Shown piece by piece: positions 1-9,509 of a stretch of 57,435 bases of DNA. Below the pieces are notes generated by a model. It saw only the letters and a list, made by a program, of their open reading frames with translations, did no database searches and was not told the DNA's origin. The DNA comes from a virus, in IMG/VR virus record IMGVR_UViG_3300000553_000045, positions 1 to 57,435 of that record; one strand, given 5' to 3'. Each line of letters opens with the position of its first letter. Position 1 is the first letter of the stretch. The translations under genes and the position numbers were made by a program.

Positions 1-104
1 TGCAAACGATCAGCGTAGGTCTTAGCATAGGTGTCGAGCGATCTCATCGCAGAGATAGTTTTACGGCTCGGCACGAACTCTTTGAACAGATAGTCAAGGG
101 GGAG
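1..104. repeat. Left copy of 104-bp terminal direct repeat (circle join)
   Basis: Bases 1-104 are identical to 57332-57435. The giant virion protein frame reads in phase across the join, so this is best read as assembly overlap of a circular molecule of 57,331 bp. A true packaged terminal redundancy of the same sequence cannot be excluded from sequence alone. Confidence 0.95.
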
Positions 105-3100
105 CATGGCGGCGTCTTTGGCAAGCCTGATTGCCTTGACCGGCGCGAAGTCCGAGGTATCAATCGCCTCACCAAGCCAACTTGAGTGATCGGCGTTGTC
201 CTCAATCTTGAAGCCGTTCTTGTAAAGAAGGTACTGATATGCCTTCCACTTCTCAGAAGTAAAGCCCATCTGTTTAAGAACACCCTGTGCCTGTGGACTG
301 TCGGCGAAACCTTTCGGGTCGGCAAGGCACTCTTTCCAGAGATTCATGGCGCCGTAGCCGTTCTTCGGATGTAAGACTTTAGCGGCGTCCTCCCACTTGT
401 GAGCGGTTCCCAGAGTTAAGGCATTTGCGACTCGATTCGCGACACCCTCTTTAGAAATTGTAGAAAAATGGAAACCACCGTACAACTCAGTAGAGGTTAC
501 GAGCCCTTTGACTTCGAGAAGAGCTTTGAAAAAAGGTATCTGGCGTATCTTATCTCTCGCAAGGTATCTTTCCAATTCCACCATTTCAGCTTTTGGCCCG
601 TACCATTTACCAGCTTCAGCGAACTGCGCGGCCCCCATTTTTACATCAACATTCGGGACCATCTCGCCTTTTGAATTCTCCCTCATAAGTTCATTGTCGA
701 TGGCGTACTTCTTTGCCAGTTCGCTTGTCGGGAACTGCTTAACTATTTCGCCGGCTTCATTCAGGACGTTGAAAGACTTGGCGAAGAAGGCGGGTCCGTT
801 TTCCTCAGCATTGAGAAACGGCTTCATTACCTTCGCGACTTTATCGGGGATCTCTTTCAGGTTCTTGAAATCTACCTCTTGGCCTTTTGGAATATAAGTC
901 AGGCGACCTGAATCAATCCCGTCTCTCATGTAGACAGCGGTTCTCAGGAACTTCGTATGATCAGAAAGAGAGCCTTGCAGAACCTTCCACAGATTCCACT
1001 CAGCGATATCCTTACCAGTCTTTGCCATGACATCCGAAACGCTATCTCCGGAATACTTCTTCGTGAAGCCCTTGGTGCCTTCCAGACTCGCAGAGACGTA
1101 AGGGAATGCTTCGGTATCCCCTAAGTCCTTATAAGCCACTGTGAGCATGCCGTGGTTCTCTCTCAAGGGGAAATCAGGGAATATGGTTCGGATACTTCCC
1201 GAAAACCACGTGTCGAACTCCTGACCGATCGCGAATACCTTTTTCGCAGACTCAGGGAGTTTATCAAAGTTACCGGCGCGGATATTGTCGAGAGCTTCTA
1301 TACTCGCAGTCTTACCCAACTGACCTACTTGTTTGGAAAGCGTCTGAGTACCATTCCACAGGTCTTCAGCTTTCTGTTTCCACGTCCGGCCATCCATGGC
1401 CTTATCACCCAAGACGCCCAGACGGTTTTCGATCTTCGACTTCTCGCCCTTCAAAGTCCCCATGGCTTTACGCGACTCAGGAGACTGTAGAGAGCCGGGA
1501 TTCAAAAACATCTGGATACCGTCAATCGTCTCTTTGATAAGAGGTAGTTGACGGATAGCCTTGATTGCTTCGGGGACGTGGATACCGGCGTGGAGGAGTT
1601 TGGGATCGGGCGGCTCGGCAGGGGATTTCTCCCCCACCTCACTCAGCAGGTCTTTCCGTGGACTACCTTCATGTTCTGCATCGGAACTCCGCTGTGCTTC
1701 TGCTTCATTTCCGCCGCTTCTTCCTTCGGGTTGTGCTTTGACTTCGGCTCCATCTGGTCTTCCTTGTCCATTGTCTTTTTCATTTGCGGCTCCTTTTTTA
1801 TCAGCCTCTTTGAACATATCAGGCTGTACTGATTCTTCATTCGTGAATCCATCCATCAAAGCTGAGGTATCGACAGCCTTCCCACCTTTCTTCTCGGCAG
1901 GCTTATTGAAGTCTCGCTGCGCTCCGGGGATTACTGACTGTTCTTCGCCAGAGGTACTGACCTTCTCAAATTTAGGTTCGGCAGGTTTCTCATCGCCCCA
2001 TGTGTCTGAAAATAAAGCGTCAAGTTCCTCGTCGCTTATTTCGCCCTTGGCTTCCTCTCTGACATTTTTCTCCGCTTCCGCCATCTCCCGCATGTTCTGC
2101 TCATCTTCTATTATGCGACGTGCAATTTCGCGCTGGATGGGAACAAGGTCGTCAACCGTCTTTCCTTTGGCAAGATTCTTAACAGTCGCTTGAATGTCTC
2201 CCTTGTTAAAGCTGGCTTGTGGACGGTTCGGATCACTGAAATCAAAGAGCGATGGATAGATTTGCGAAAACGTCTTTGTAAAGGTACTGTCTGTCGCAGG
2301 ACCGGCCACGCCCTTAACTTTCTGACTGTAATTATTAACAGGGGCCGTCATTATGTCGTGGAGACCTTGCCAATCTATATCGTGTCCTGAAGATACCCCT
2401 TGTTCTTTTGGAGAATCCGGTTTATCGACTGCTTTGTCTCCGGCTTTAACTTGTCCCACACTGGATGCGCCTTTATCGCTTGGAACTGTTTCAGCTTTCC
2501 TATCAGATTTACTAGAGACGCCATTTGATTTCTCCTTTAACTTCTCACGTTCAGCGGCCTGTTCCACTTTGACTTCGAGATCTTTGATCTTCTGAGCGCG
2601 TTTCCCCTTATTGACATCCTGGAGATTCACCTCTTCGCCATTCAGGGTAATCGTCTTATCGGTCTTCTTCGGTTCGGGCTTACTCTTTTCCTTTTCGAGT
2701 TCGGCCTTGACCGCTTCTACGGTCTTTTCTACCTTCGACTTTCCGCTGACAGGAGCGACTTCAGATTTCGATACAGCCGGCTTAACATCCTTCTGCCCCG
2801 ATTCATCCACCTGAGATGCTTTCTGCGCGTTCGGCTCATTGGTCGCCTCCACTCCCAGATATTTATCCTGTGGAACTTTATCGAGACTTTTTAAATGTTC
2901 GGCCAGTTCGGGAAGCGTCATCACTTTCGATTCCTTACTCTTCCCGTTTATCTCAGGAGTCGTTGTGGTGACTTCAACCTGACCTTTGTTGAGCTTCCAC
3001 TTTACATTGATATCGCCCTGTGGTGTGGTGAAGGTGCGTTCAACTCTATTGCCGATATACTTCACTGCATCGGCGGTCGCCTTCTGTTGTTCTGCGATTG

Positions 3101-4295
3101 ACTGTACCTTCTGCTGTTCTCGCTGCGCTACTTCCTGATTATGCTGTTGGACTTGAGCATCGAGGTCCGCTGTCTGCTGGGGATTTTCAAGAGACACGCC
3201 CTGTCGCGTCCTATCCGGGACCTGCTCCTGATTGCGCTCTCCCATCGGGTCCGGTCGGATCGTACTCATATCTGTAGCTGAAGGTGTAACTTCCTGATTG
3301 TCGTAGAGACGGGTATCTTGACGCGGTTCAAGGACTTCTACACCCTCTCTGGCGACAGAACTTGTAGACTCAGGAGATCCGCGTCCTTCGATGGAACCTG
3401 GAGTCTCTTTATTGAACTCCATACGAGGGGCGTTCTCGGAATCCCTTATCGGCCCAGACACGGCTTGAGGACGCGCTGTTGAATCAGTCTTAGCACCGGC
3501 ATATTCAGGATCGGCTAGGAGATCCTTATCCTTAATCGCGCCAGGGTAGTAATCCCATGTCGGGTTCTCAAGATCAGCTTTTGAAAGTTTATCCGGAAGG
3601 CGGCTTGAAAGGTCGGCGGCGACTTTCGGGTCAACACCCGCCTTGATAAGTCGCTGTCTCACAACGTCCTGGCGACCATTACCACCCTGCATAGAGAGAA
3701 GAGCGCCGGTCAAAGCGCCTGTCGCGATACTCTTTGGAGTGGCGCCGGGTTCAGCCGCCGCTTGACCAGTCATAACGGCAGTCATTGTAGCGGTCTTACC
3801 AAGGAGATCCATTGAAGAATCGCCGATGGCGTGGAAGATTTTACCAACTGCGAATCGTTCGGCACCTTTCTTAATGGCTCCGGTCACTCCGTCTTCGGCC
3901 AATCCCTGTAGAGCGGCAAGGCCAACGCCACCGACGAAGTGAGCGACACCCATTGGAGCACCACCGACCGCTCGGTAAACCTGTCCTGGAATCGACTCAG
4001 GGTCTTGACCCGCTTCAAGGGCTTTACGTTTCCAGTCTTCAGCGGATAGTTTCGCTTCTTCGGCACCAGCTTTGAAACCGCCGCCTGATTTGAATCCAGT
4101 CGCGTCAGCTACTTTTACGGCACCTTTATCCATGTCAGTAAGTACGCCCTGATTCGCCTCATTAACGCCTGCCGCCATATTCGCAAGAGTACCCTTGGCT
4201 ACGCTCTTCGTGCGCTCCCATACGGTAGGCTCTTTGGACTCTGCCTGGTCCCACACACTCATAGACTTTTCAGCTTGGTCCCAAATATCAGGCAT
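1..4295 (-). CDS. Giant virion (ejection/large polyvalent-type) protein, N-terminal 1431 codons
   Basis: The frame starts at ATG 4295-4293, overlapping the upstream gene's stop as ATGA. It runs without a stop to base 1 and continues across the circle join to a stop at 56185, giving about 1813 aa. The N-terminal third is Ala/Gly-rich with amphipathic helices. The middle (roughly residues 330-850) is a low-complexity Glu/Lys/Pro/Gln-rich stretch with little expected fold, and the rest is helical. It follows the 499-aa and smaller internal-protein genes, the usual place for podoviral proteins that leave the capsid with the DNA. The C-terminal part carries an R-N-R-D-Y-Y segment typical of large polyvalent phage proteins. 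I see no lysozyme or protease motif. The role in ejection or internal core is inferred from position and size; residue positions are approximate. Confidence 0.85.
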   Translation of the reverse strand, partial: MPDIWDQAEKSMSVWDQAESKEPTVWERTKSVAKGTLANMAAGVNEANQGVLTDMDKGAVKVADATGFKSGGGFKAGAEEAKLSAEDWKRKALEAGQDPESIPGQVYRAVGGAPMGVAHFVGGVGLAALQGLAEDGVTGAIKKGAERFAVGKIFHAIGDSSMDLLGKTATMTAVMTGQAAAEPGATPKSIATGALTGALLSMQGGNGRQDVVRQRLIKAGVDPKVAADLSSRLPDKLSKADLENPTWDYYPGAIKDKDLLADPEYAGAKTDSTARPQAVSGPIRDSENAPRMEFNKETPGSIEGRGSPESTSSVAREGVEVLEPRQDTRLYDNQEVTPSATDMSTIRPDPMGERNQEQVPDRTRQGVSLENPQQTADLDAQVQQHNQEVAQREQQKVQSIAEQQKATADAVKYIGNRVERTFTTPQGDINVKWKLNKGQVEVTTTTPEINGKSKESKVMTLPELAEHLKSLDKVPQDKYLGVEATNEPNAQKASQVDESGQKDVKPAVSKSEVAPVSGKSKVEKTVEAVKAELEKEKSKPEPKKTDKTITLNGEEVNLQDVNKGKRAQKIKDLEVKVEQAAEREKLKEKSNGVSSKSDRKAETVPSDKGASSVGQVKAGDKAVDKPDSPKEQGVSSGHDIDWQGLHDIMTAPVNNYSQKVKGVAGPATDSTFTKTFSQIYPSLFDFSDPNRPQASFNKGDIQATVKNLAKGKTVDDLVPIQREIARRIIEDEQNMREMAEAEKNVREEAKGEISDEELDALFSDTWGDEKPAEPKFEKVSTSGEEQSVIPGAQRDFNKPAEKKGGKAVDTSALMDGFTNEESVQPDMFKEADKKGAANEKDNGQGRPDGAEVKAQPEGRSGGNEAEAQRSSDAEHEGSPRKDLLSEVGEKSPAEPPDPKLLHAGIHVPEAIKAIRQLPLIKETIDGIQMFLNPGSLQSPESRKAMGTLKGEKSKIENRLGVLGDKAMDGRTWKQKAEDLWNGTQTLSKQVGQLGKTASIEALDNIRAGNFDKLPESAKKVFAIGQEFDTWFSGSIRTIFPDFPLRENHGMLTVAYKDLGDTEAFPYVSASLEGTKGFTKKYSGDSVSDVMAKTGKDIAEWNLWKVLQGSLSDHTKFLRTAVYMRDGIDSGRLTYIPKGQEVDFKNLKEIPDKVAKVMKPFLNAEENGPAFFAKSFNVLNEAGEIVKQFPTSELAKKYAIDNELMRENSKGEMVPNVDVKMGAAQFAEAGKWYGPKAEMVELERYLARDKIRQIPFFKALLEVKGLVTSTELYGGFHFSTISKEGVANRVANALTLGTAHKWEDAAKVLHPKNGYGAMNLWKECLADPKGFADSPQAQGVLKQMGFTSEKWKAYQYLLYKNGFKIEDNADHSSWLGEAIDTSDFAPVKAIRLAKDAAMLPLDYLFKEFVPSRKTISAMRSLDTYAKTYADRL

Positions 4296-5794
4296 CATTC
4301 ACCTCTGTGCCATGCTTCCATAGCCTTCTGCTTGTCGCCATACTTCTGTACATATGCTTTGGCGGTCGCCAAGTCTGGGTCGCTTGTTCTCGGCTGTGGC
4401 GTACTTTGGCTCCGGCCTCTCCCCGGTTCGCCACTCACAACTTGGCCGCCACCCGTATAAAGTTCTCCCCACCTGGCTTTATGTGAAGCCAGTCGCTCAG
4501 TTTGTGCATCGGCAGCTTTATTCGCTTCGTCAAGCAGAGCTTTCGATTCGCCAAAAGCATCATTTGGGTTGTCTTTAACGAACTTGTAATATGCATTGAC
4601 AGCGCGTTCGTGATCCTTCGCGCCTAAATCAATTTCATGGCGGCTGGCTTTCTTATCAGCACGTCTCTCCATTGCATCGTATCTGGCGTTAGGGTCTACA
4701 ACGGCTTGCAATTTGGCTTTTGAATAATACCTGTTCCCATCGCGGTCAATGTTTTCGTAGACCTCTGAGCCGGCCATGATTGGATTACCGGATGCGTCCT
4801 TTGCACCACTGGGGGCACCTATCACTTGAGAACCAAATTTCACTTCTGTCTTCTCAGCCTTGTCGGGTTTCAATGACTTCACTATGGCGGCTGCCTTGTC
4901 AGCGTCGTAGCCAGCATCGGTCAACGCAGTGAACGCAGTCACACTCCGGTCATCAAGGCCAGACTTTTTCAGAGCCTCAGACACCTTTTTGGCTTTGCCA
5001 GAACTGACAGCCTGCTTGATTTCTTCTTGACCACCGCCGTGTTTGATTTCATCGGCAGTCAGCATATTGATAACACCTTGATATGTTTGTGAATTTTCTT
5101 GTATCTTTGGAAAAAGATCTTTTATTTGATGGAATTGCACTGGTTCATTCGGATGAGTCTTTACGCTATTGCCCCCCACTGACAAAACGGCATCGCTGTC
5201 GAGGTCTACTGTCCCATCTTCTTTGGCAGTATGCACGTGGACGACAACCCCATTCGGGGTGTTGTCCATTTTAAAGGGCCACCTGTTCTGTTTTCCAGAA
5301 TCATCTTGGAACCTGGTCTCGTCCAAGGCATAAAGAGAACCAATAACCTCCGCACCTGCTGCCTGTTTTTGCTCTGGCGTAGAATTAGGATCTAGCAGGA
5401 TTCCAGATTTCAACAGAACTGTACCAGCCGCTTTTTGATGCCCGATTAAAGCATCGAGACTTTTCCCTGCAAACTCAGGATACGCCATTATTCGATCTTT
5501 CGCATCTTGCGGCATTTGGCCGATAATGTCTGGATTGGTAGCCGCCTGTTGGAGCCAGAATTTATCGGCCTGGACCTGTCTGACCTTTGCTTGATCGGTA
5601 ATAATTTTCATGTTCGCGGCATGGGTATCGGCAGCTCTCTTGTCGGCCTCGATCTGCCGATCATTTTCAAACTGCCTCTGCTGGACAGCTTGAGTGTCAA
5701 GAGTCTTCTGCCTCTCGTCGGCTCGGTCTTGACGGAAGATATCGTTCACGGCTCCAAAGGAATCAATCGCGGCTTTTACAGGGTTCACTTCCAT
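4295..5794 (-). CDS. Internal virion/core protein (499 aa)
   Basis: The first 90 residues are charged and Gln/Arg/Asp-rich with heptad-like spacing, consistent with a long coiled coil. A mixed globular part follows, then a Lys/Ala/Glu-rich helical C-terminus ending in a Gly/Pro/Ser linker. It has no signal peptide or membrane segment. It lies between a 72-aa Ala-rich protein and the giant virion protein, with an ATGA overlap into the latter, so the two are translationally coupled. By analogy with podoviral ejection-protein cassettes it probably belongs to the set that leaves the capsid with the DNA. No family is recognised from motifs; the role is inferred from context. Confidence 0.7.
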   Translation of the reverse strand: MEVNPVKAAIDSFGAVNDIFRQDRADERQKTLDTQAVQQRQFENDRQIEADKRAADTHAANMKIITDQAKVRQVQADKFWLQQAATNPDIIGQMPQDAKDRIMAYPEFAGKSLDALIGHQKAAGTVLLKSGILLDPNSTPEQKQAAGAEVIGSLYALDETRFQDDSGKQNRWPFKMDNTPNGVVVHVHTAKEDGTVDLDSDAVLSVGGNSVKTHPNEPVQFHQIKDLFPKIQENSQTYQGVINMLTADEIKHGGGQEEIKQAVSSGKAKKVSEALKKSGLDDRSVTAFTALTDAGYDADKAAAIVKSLKPDKAEKTEVKFGSQVIGAPSGAKDASGNPIMAGSEVYENIDRDGNRYYSKAKLQAVVDPNARYDAMERRADKKASRHEIDLGAKDHERAVNAYYKFVKDNPNDAFGESKALLDEANKAADAQTERLASHKARWGELYTGGGQVVSGEPGRGRSQSTPQPRTSDPDLATAKAYVQKYGDKQKAMEAWHRGE

Positions 5795-5804
5795 CTCTGA
5801 CTCC

Positions 5805-6023
5805 TTAGAAAATATCGTTTAAGATGCCGCTCTTCTTCATCTGAACTGCCGCTATCCCAGCCAGGCCCAAAGCAGAGCCAGCCGTGTTGACGGCACTCTT
5901 CACAGCCTGAGCCTTCAGTTCGGCCTCTGCCTCACTTCGTTTAAACTCTCTTCCTGCTGAAGCGTCGATCCCTTGAATCGCACTGCTAAGTAAAGAACTA
6001 CCTGTCACTATTGAACCGGCCAT
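5805..6023 (-). CDS. Small Ala-rich internal virion protein (72 aa)
   Basis: It begins MAGSIVTGSSLLSSAIQGID and is rich in Ala, Ser and Gly, with a charged helix (residues 25-45) followed by a hydrophobic Ala/Leu/Gly helix. Its composition resembles small membrane-active proteins made beside podoviral ejection proteins. It sits two bases after the 164-aa gene's stop and ten before the 499-aa gene, inside the ejection-protein cluster. Function inferred only from neighbours. Confidence 0.6.
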   Translation of the reverse strand: MAGSIVTGSSLLSSAIQGIDASAGREFKRSEAEAELKAQAVKSAVNTAGSALGLAGIAAVQMKKSGILNDIF

Positions 6024-6025
6024 GA

Positions 6026-6520
6026 TTACACCCCCGCCTGATAATTTGGCACTCCGCCCTGCAAAATGCTCTTATTCCTGTCGGCCAGATTCTGCCTGAT
6101 ACGATTGGCGGCGTCAACGACACTCGCCGATCTCTGGACACTGTTCACTCTTGAATTCACCGCGCCCATCATCGGGTCTTCGGTAATCCCTGCCTGTTGG
6201 ATCATCCTGTTCTTAACTGCGAGGGACGTGTCAAACGCCTGATTGACGTTGCCGACCGCCTGTGTAATTCCTTTTTGTACCAGACCGGGGTTGTTATATG
6301 TGGTCTGGTTATTCATATTTATCGCCACAGGCAGGAAAGAATTCTTCCATTCCTCATACTGAGCCTGGCTGACAGCCGCCGCCATATCAGACACAGAACC
6401 AAAAGCGTCGGGGTTCAACTGTCCTATGCTATTCTTCGTTGGCAACATTTGGCTGTACCCTGGCGACAGGACAGAATCGGTGTAACTATTGTCATCTCCA
6501 CCACTACTCATGATTGGCAT
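6026..6520 (-). CDS. Putative internal virion protein (164 aa)
   Basis: A soluble protein with no signal peptide or membrane helix. Residues 20-150 are Gln/Asn/Ala-rich and predicted helical, and the end has a short glycine-containing tail. It lies between the 226-aa internal protein and the 72-aa protein in the ejection cluster. I do not recognise the family; a structural role is inferred from position. Confidence 0.55.
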   Translation of the reverse strand: MPIMSSGGDDNSYTDSVLSPGYSQMLPTKNSIGQLNPDAFGSVSDMAAAVSQAQYEEWKNSFLPVAINMNNQTTYNNPGLVQKGITQAVGNVNQAFDTSLAVKNRMIQQAGITEDPMMGAVNSRVNSVQRSASVVDAANRIRQNLADRNKSILQGGVPNYQAGV

Positions 6521-6529
6521 AATAGTTCC

Positions 6530-7210
6530 TTATGGTTCAACTGGTATAGTGATGTTGCTTGGATCTGAATAGTCAACACCTGGGTTATACATTCCCGCGT
6601 AATCAACCGGAGTAACCGGCCAGTTCTTCGCAATACCACCCACGGCGCCAACACCTGACCCAACAGCGTTGGTAATCGCTCCAGACTGGTCGGTCCTTCT
6701 TTTCTCTTCGGCTATCGCGTTCTGCTGTGCTTCTGAGGCGAGGTTGTTCATTCCGAGTTGAGCGGTGTTCTTTCTACCGAGCCCGATATCCACGACCGCC
6801 TGCTCTCCAAGGATCTGCTTATTTTGAACACCTTGTACAGCATTGTTATCAGCTTTTGCTTCATAATCTGCCACGTCGGTAAACTTCGTCGGATTTCTTA
6901 ATAGACGGTTAGGGTCTCCAGGTGAGACAGCCATCTTCTGAGCGATATCGGCGTTGACCTTACCTATCTGTTTTGCCTCTTCGACTGCAGTTGGCTTCAT
7001 CACGTCGGCGATGAACGCCTGCTCGGTCGGTTTGAATTCTTTGAGATAGGTGTTGTACTGGTCGAGAGCCATAGACGCCGCCTGGCGACCTTGTGAGGTC
7101 TCCTGCAGTTCACCGCCTTTGCCTGCCTGTGATGCTGAGTAAGCTGCCACGCCTGTGCTGGCGACCGCCGCCCCTGCCGCTACCCATGCCGCCGTAGTTC
7201 CACCTGACAT
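6530..7210 (-). CDS. Putative DNA-ejection/internal virion protein (226 aa)
   Basis: An N-terminal Ala/Gly/Val hydrophobic helix (about residues 5-30) is followed by a Gln/Lys-rich helical body and a second Gly/Ala/Val stretch near residue 185. This layout of glycine-zipper-like ends around a coiled body is common in T7 gp14-like and P22 ejection proteins. It follows the cupin-like gene by one base. Call based on composition and position; no sequence motif proves it. Confidence 0.6.
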   Translation of the reverse strand: MSGGTTAAWVAAGAAVASTGVAAYSASQAGKGGELQETSQGRQAASMALDQYNTYLKEFKPTEQAFIADVMKPTAVEEAKQIGKVNADIAQKMAVSPGDPNRLLRNPTKFTDVADYEAKADNNAVQGVQNKQILGEQAVVDIGLGRKNTAQLGMNNLASEAQQNAIAEEKRRTDQSGAITNAVGSGVGAVGGIAKNWPVTPVDYAGMYNPGVDYSDPSNITIPVEP

Positions 7211-7211
7211 A

Positions 7212-7673
7212 TTATTCTCCTGTTACCGTGATCAAATTTTGATATCCTTCTTTGCGAGAAAACAGAAGGTGATCTTCGTCGGTAAATTCCTTTTCAGCCT
7301 CTTCTGTCGTGGCCGCCTTACTCGGGAACATCATCGTTAAGTGCGTGTCTGTCTTCGCGAAAAACGCCTGCTTTCTATTGGCACTCGCCGGCAGGACGAA
7401 ATAACCACTCAGGTCCAAAGTTTTATCACCAATAAAAACAGTCACGTCTCCATGTATGATAAGCAGGGTCGCCACCTTGATAAGAGCGCCTGTCAGAACG
7501 ACGCCAGCCGGAATCATTATAGTCCTTGAATACATACCGGCATGCAAAATGTGCTGGGTGCCAATAGACACCTGGGGCAACTCTGCAAGACTAGACTGAA
7601 GCATTCTAACTTTTTCTATTTCAGTGGCATCCATCGGGGGGATGACAGTTCTTTTTGTAATTTGGTTAAACAT
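7212..7673 (-). CDS. Cupin-like small virion-region protein (153 aa)
   Basis: Residues 35-110 contain the double-stranded beta-helix signature seen in phage cupin-like proteins: H-A-G-M-Y-S-R-T, then I-P-A-G, then I-H-G-D-V and a second beta half ending in a glycine/proline turn. Such proteins recur beside the GNAT and ejection genes of podoviruses; their biochemical role is unknown. Its start overlaps the end of the GNAT gene by 8 bases, which implies translational coupling. Metal ligands are not all evident, so enzymatic activity is doubtful. Confidence 0.6.
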   Translation of the reverse strand: MFNQITKRTVIPPMDATEIEKVRMLQSSLAELPQVSIGTQHILHAGMYSRTIMIPAGVVLTGALIKVATLLIIHGDVTVFIGDKTLDLSGYFVLPASANRKQAFFAKTDTHLTMMFPSKAATTEEAEKEFTDEDHLLFSRKEGYQNLITVTGE

Positions 7674-8124
7674 TGTCTAACCTCTTAAAAAATACTTGGT
7701 TCGTGAGGGCATAGTCTGGTGCGAGCGACAGTGCCTTAGAAAGGCGCCCGTCCGCTGGGGCGCTTATCAACAGGCCAATCGCGCCTGTCTCTTTGGAATA
7801 TCTTTCTGCAATACGCAGTAATTTTGTCCCGACACCGTTTTTTCTGTACTGCTTGGAAACAAAAAATGATTCTGTCACCGCAATCTTTGCTCCATAATGA
7901 GGCATGATAGAAGAAATAATTGTGACAAACCCAATAAGTTCGGAGTTCTTGAAAGCGCCAAAAGTCGTGAGCAACCCACTCGATTCCATATTCTTATACA
8001 AATCTCTCTGAGCAGACGGGCGCGGCATGTTGTTGATAGCTGATTCATCTGCATACTCTTCTACGAGATCAGTCGCGGCCAACACTTCCATAATTGAGCA
8101 TTTGTTAAAGGTCAACTTATCCAT
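7666..8124 (-). CDS. GNAT-family N-acetyltransferase
   Basis: A 152-aa protein of usual GNAT length. Motif A, the acetyl-CoA pyrophosphate loop, is visible at residues 93-103 (Y-R-K-N-G-V-G-T-K-L-L), preceded by the strand ending in FFVS. It should transfer an acetyl group from acetyl-CoA to an amine; the substrate is unknown. It is embedded between a secreted small protein and the cupin-like gene in the late operon, where many podoviruses carry a GNAT. It might modify a virion protein (inference). Confidence 0.85.
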   Translation of the reverse strand: MDKLTFNKCSIMEVLAATDLVEEYADESAINNMPRPSAQRDLYKNMESSGLLTTFGAFKNSELIGFVTIISSIMPHYGAKIAVTESFFVSKQYRKNGVGTKLLRIAERYSKETGAIGLLISAPADGRLSKALSLAPDYALTNQVFFKRLDNV

Positions 8125-8450
8125 TAGAATCTGTACCAGGTTGTGCCGATCAAAATAAACATTATCGTATGACCCTGGATATCCAGAGGGTAAGTACTCA
8201 AGCCATTGATTGTGTAGCCGCTTGGAGGGTTGATCGTAGCATTCGTCGCTGTTGCGTCTGTCTTAACAAAGGACACCGCTGTCTGATTCGCCCCTAGCGT
8301 GTACGTGCAGGCTAAATATCCGCTTGTACAGTTGAGAGATATTGGAACGAGCATTTTAACATTGGGGATTACTGGAGTCGCAGAAGCTCCAAAAGAGAGT
8401 GAGGGCGACCAGAGAACCACGGCCAACATTATTTTAATAAGTATTTTCAT
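8124..8450 (-). CDS. Small secreted beta-rich protein (108 aa) with signal peptide
   Basis: A clear Sec signal peptide (Lys-Ile N-region, hydrophobic core to about residue 20, cleavage after S-F-G-A) precedes a roughly 87-residue Thr/Asn-rich beta domain ending in GTTWYRF. Such a C-terminus resembles small beta-structured phage tail proteins. It lies between the HNH-like and GNAT genes in the late operon, coupled to the latter by overlap. It is one of five late proteins here with signal peptides. Confidence 0.6.
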   Translation of the reverse strand: MKILIKIMLAVVLWSPSLSFGASATPVIPNVKMLVPISLNCTSGYLACTYTLGANQTAVSFVKTDATATNATINPPSGYTINGLSTYPLDIQGHTIMFILIGTTWYRF

Positions 8451-8514
8451 TTAATCGCCCTCGCAATCTTATTTTACTTTTACGGCTTAACTGAAAATAT
8501 GGATGTTTATAATG

Positions 8515-9003
8515 TCACTTTATCCTTGCTTCTGCCTGTTCAAGCGTCTCACCGGCTTGAGGTATGGGGTCGTCGCCATCCTTGCAAACCCCTTGCAATA
8601 TCCATTCGGCAAAAGGCGTGTTGTGTATGCCTGTCGGATTCCCGGCCACCGGATTAACGCCCGTATGGTGAGGCTGGCATAATACCATCATATTGCGGTA
8701 ATCATCGACTGTGGCGAAGGGTGAGCCGTCACCTGTCCTGTTGTACCCGTAGGGGTCAAGTGCTAACGCCTTACATTCAGCTTTAGTCATATCGACTAAA
8801 TTGTTTTGGCAATCCTCACCGATGAAGTGATGTACTTGGAGATTGCTAGTTGAACCGCATAACCAGCACTCATTATGCCCGTCTTTCTTGAGTATGGCAA
8901 CGGACTGATTGAATTCCGGGGTCGCAGTTCTCTGCGGATGCCCCGGAACAATCTCAATCACTTTCAGATTTATTGACTCCACGTGTTCGGCTACGTCTGT
9001 CAT
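8515..9003 (-). CDS. HNH-nuclease-like zinc protein (162 aa)
   Basis: Residues 45-60 hold a C-W-L-C zinc knuckle followed by V-H-H-F, and near residue 115 a C-Q-P-H-H-T motif, the spacing of an HNH (beta-beta-alpha-metal) nuclease. About 60 residues separate the two halves, longer than usual. It starts directly after the 88-aa gene's stop. Either a small HNH endonuclease, perhaps linked to packaging or homing, or an inactive relative; the third catalytic His cannot be assigned with confidence. Confidence 0.6.
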   Translation of the reverse strand: MTDVAEHVESINLKVIEIVPGHPQRTATPEFNQSVAILKKDGHNECWLCGSTSNLQVHHFIGEDCQNNLVDMTKAECKALALDPYGYNRTGDGSPFATVDDYRNMMVLCQPHHTGVNPVAGNPTGIHNTPFAEWILQGVCKDGDDPIPQAGETLEQAEARIK

Positions 9004-9270
9004 TTATGCCCCACCAAACAACTGAGGATTGTTGGCGAAGTTTTCGTCATAGCTCGTTAAGGCTTCCTGAAGCTTGACCTGGTTGCCAGCGTCCACAACA
9101 GGAATAAACGCCCTGGCTACCGATTTCACAACTTCGGTTGTATCAGCATTGCCAGTGGTAGGTGTCGGCTTGATAGCAGCCAGAATAGCCATAAATGCGC
9201 TGTAAAGAGTAGGTTCGATGTCCCAGAGTATCTTGCCGATTTTGATGATAAGTGATAAAGTTGCTAACAT
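9004..9270 (-). CDS. Small lysis-region protein (88 aa)
   Basis: It opens with a hydrophobic N-terminus (residues 1-20, L-A-T-L-S-L-I-I-K-I) and a second apolar helix near residues 24-35, then a soluble tail. It lies one base after a 74-aa hydrophobic protein and shortly downstream of the endolysin, so a holin or holin-accessory role is possible. No family recognised. Confidence 0.5.
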   Translation of the reverse strand: MLATLSLIIKIGKILWDIEPTLYSAFMAILAAIKPTPTTGNADTTEVVKSVARAFIPVVDAGNQVKLQEALTSYDENFANNPQLFGGA

Positions 9271-9271
9271 G

Positions 9272-9496
9272 TTATTCCCCTTTCGCGTCTGTTGGAGGGC
9301 AAGGTGCTGGAGGCGGCAGGGTTATGCCGAGCAGTTGCTTTGCCATCTTGACAATTCCGTTTGTGATATTGACGATAAGTTGCAGAGTAGAATTACTCTT
9401 GAGTGCCGGAACTTCCGCAAGCACCTGCTCAAGCAATACCATGCATCCAAGTACAGCGGTGATAATGTGAAGCGTCCCATCTGAAATGTTGATCAT
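9272..9496 (-). CDS. Small membrane-associated lysis-region protein (74 aa)
   Basis: The start is supported by GGAG at a good distance (aaaggagcaggaaaATG). It contains two hydrophobic helices (about residues 8-28 and 38-60) and ends in a Pro-rich tail (LPPPAPCPP). It follows a 37-aa single-TM protein and the endolysin region, which makes it a holin candidate. Topology is inferred from hydrophobicity only. Confidence 0.5.
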   Translation of the reverse strand: MINISDGTLHIITAVLGCMVLLEQVLAEVPALKSNSTLQLIVNITNGIVKMAKQLLGITLPPPAPCPPTDAKGE

Positions 9497-9509
9497 TTTC
9501 CTGCTCCTT

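Noticed and set aside
1561-2193. 210-codon plus-strand frame opposite the giant protein gene
   Set aside because: It is a shadow of the minus-strand giant gene; Ser/Pro/Phe composition follows from the antisense of a Glu/Lys-rich region.
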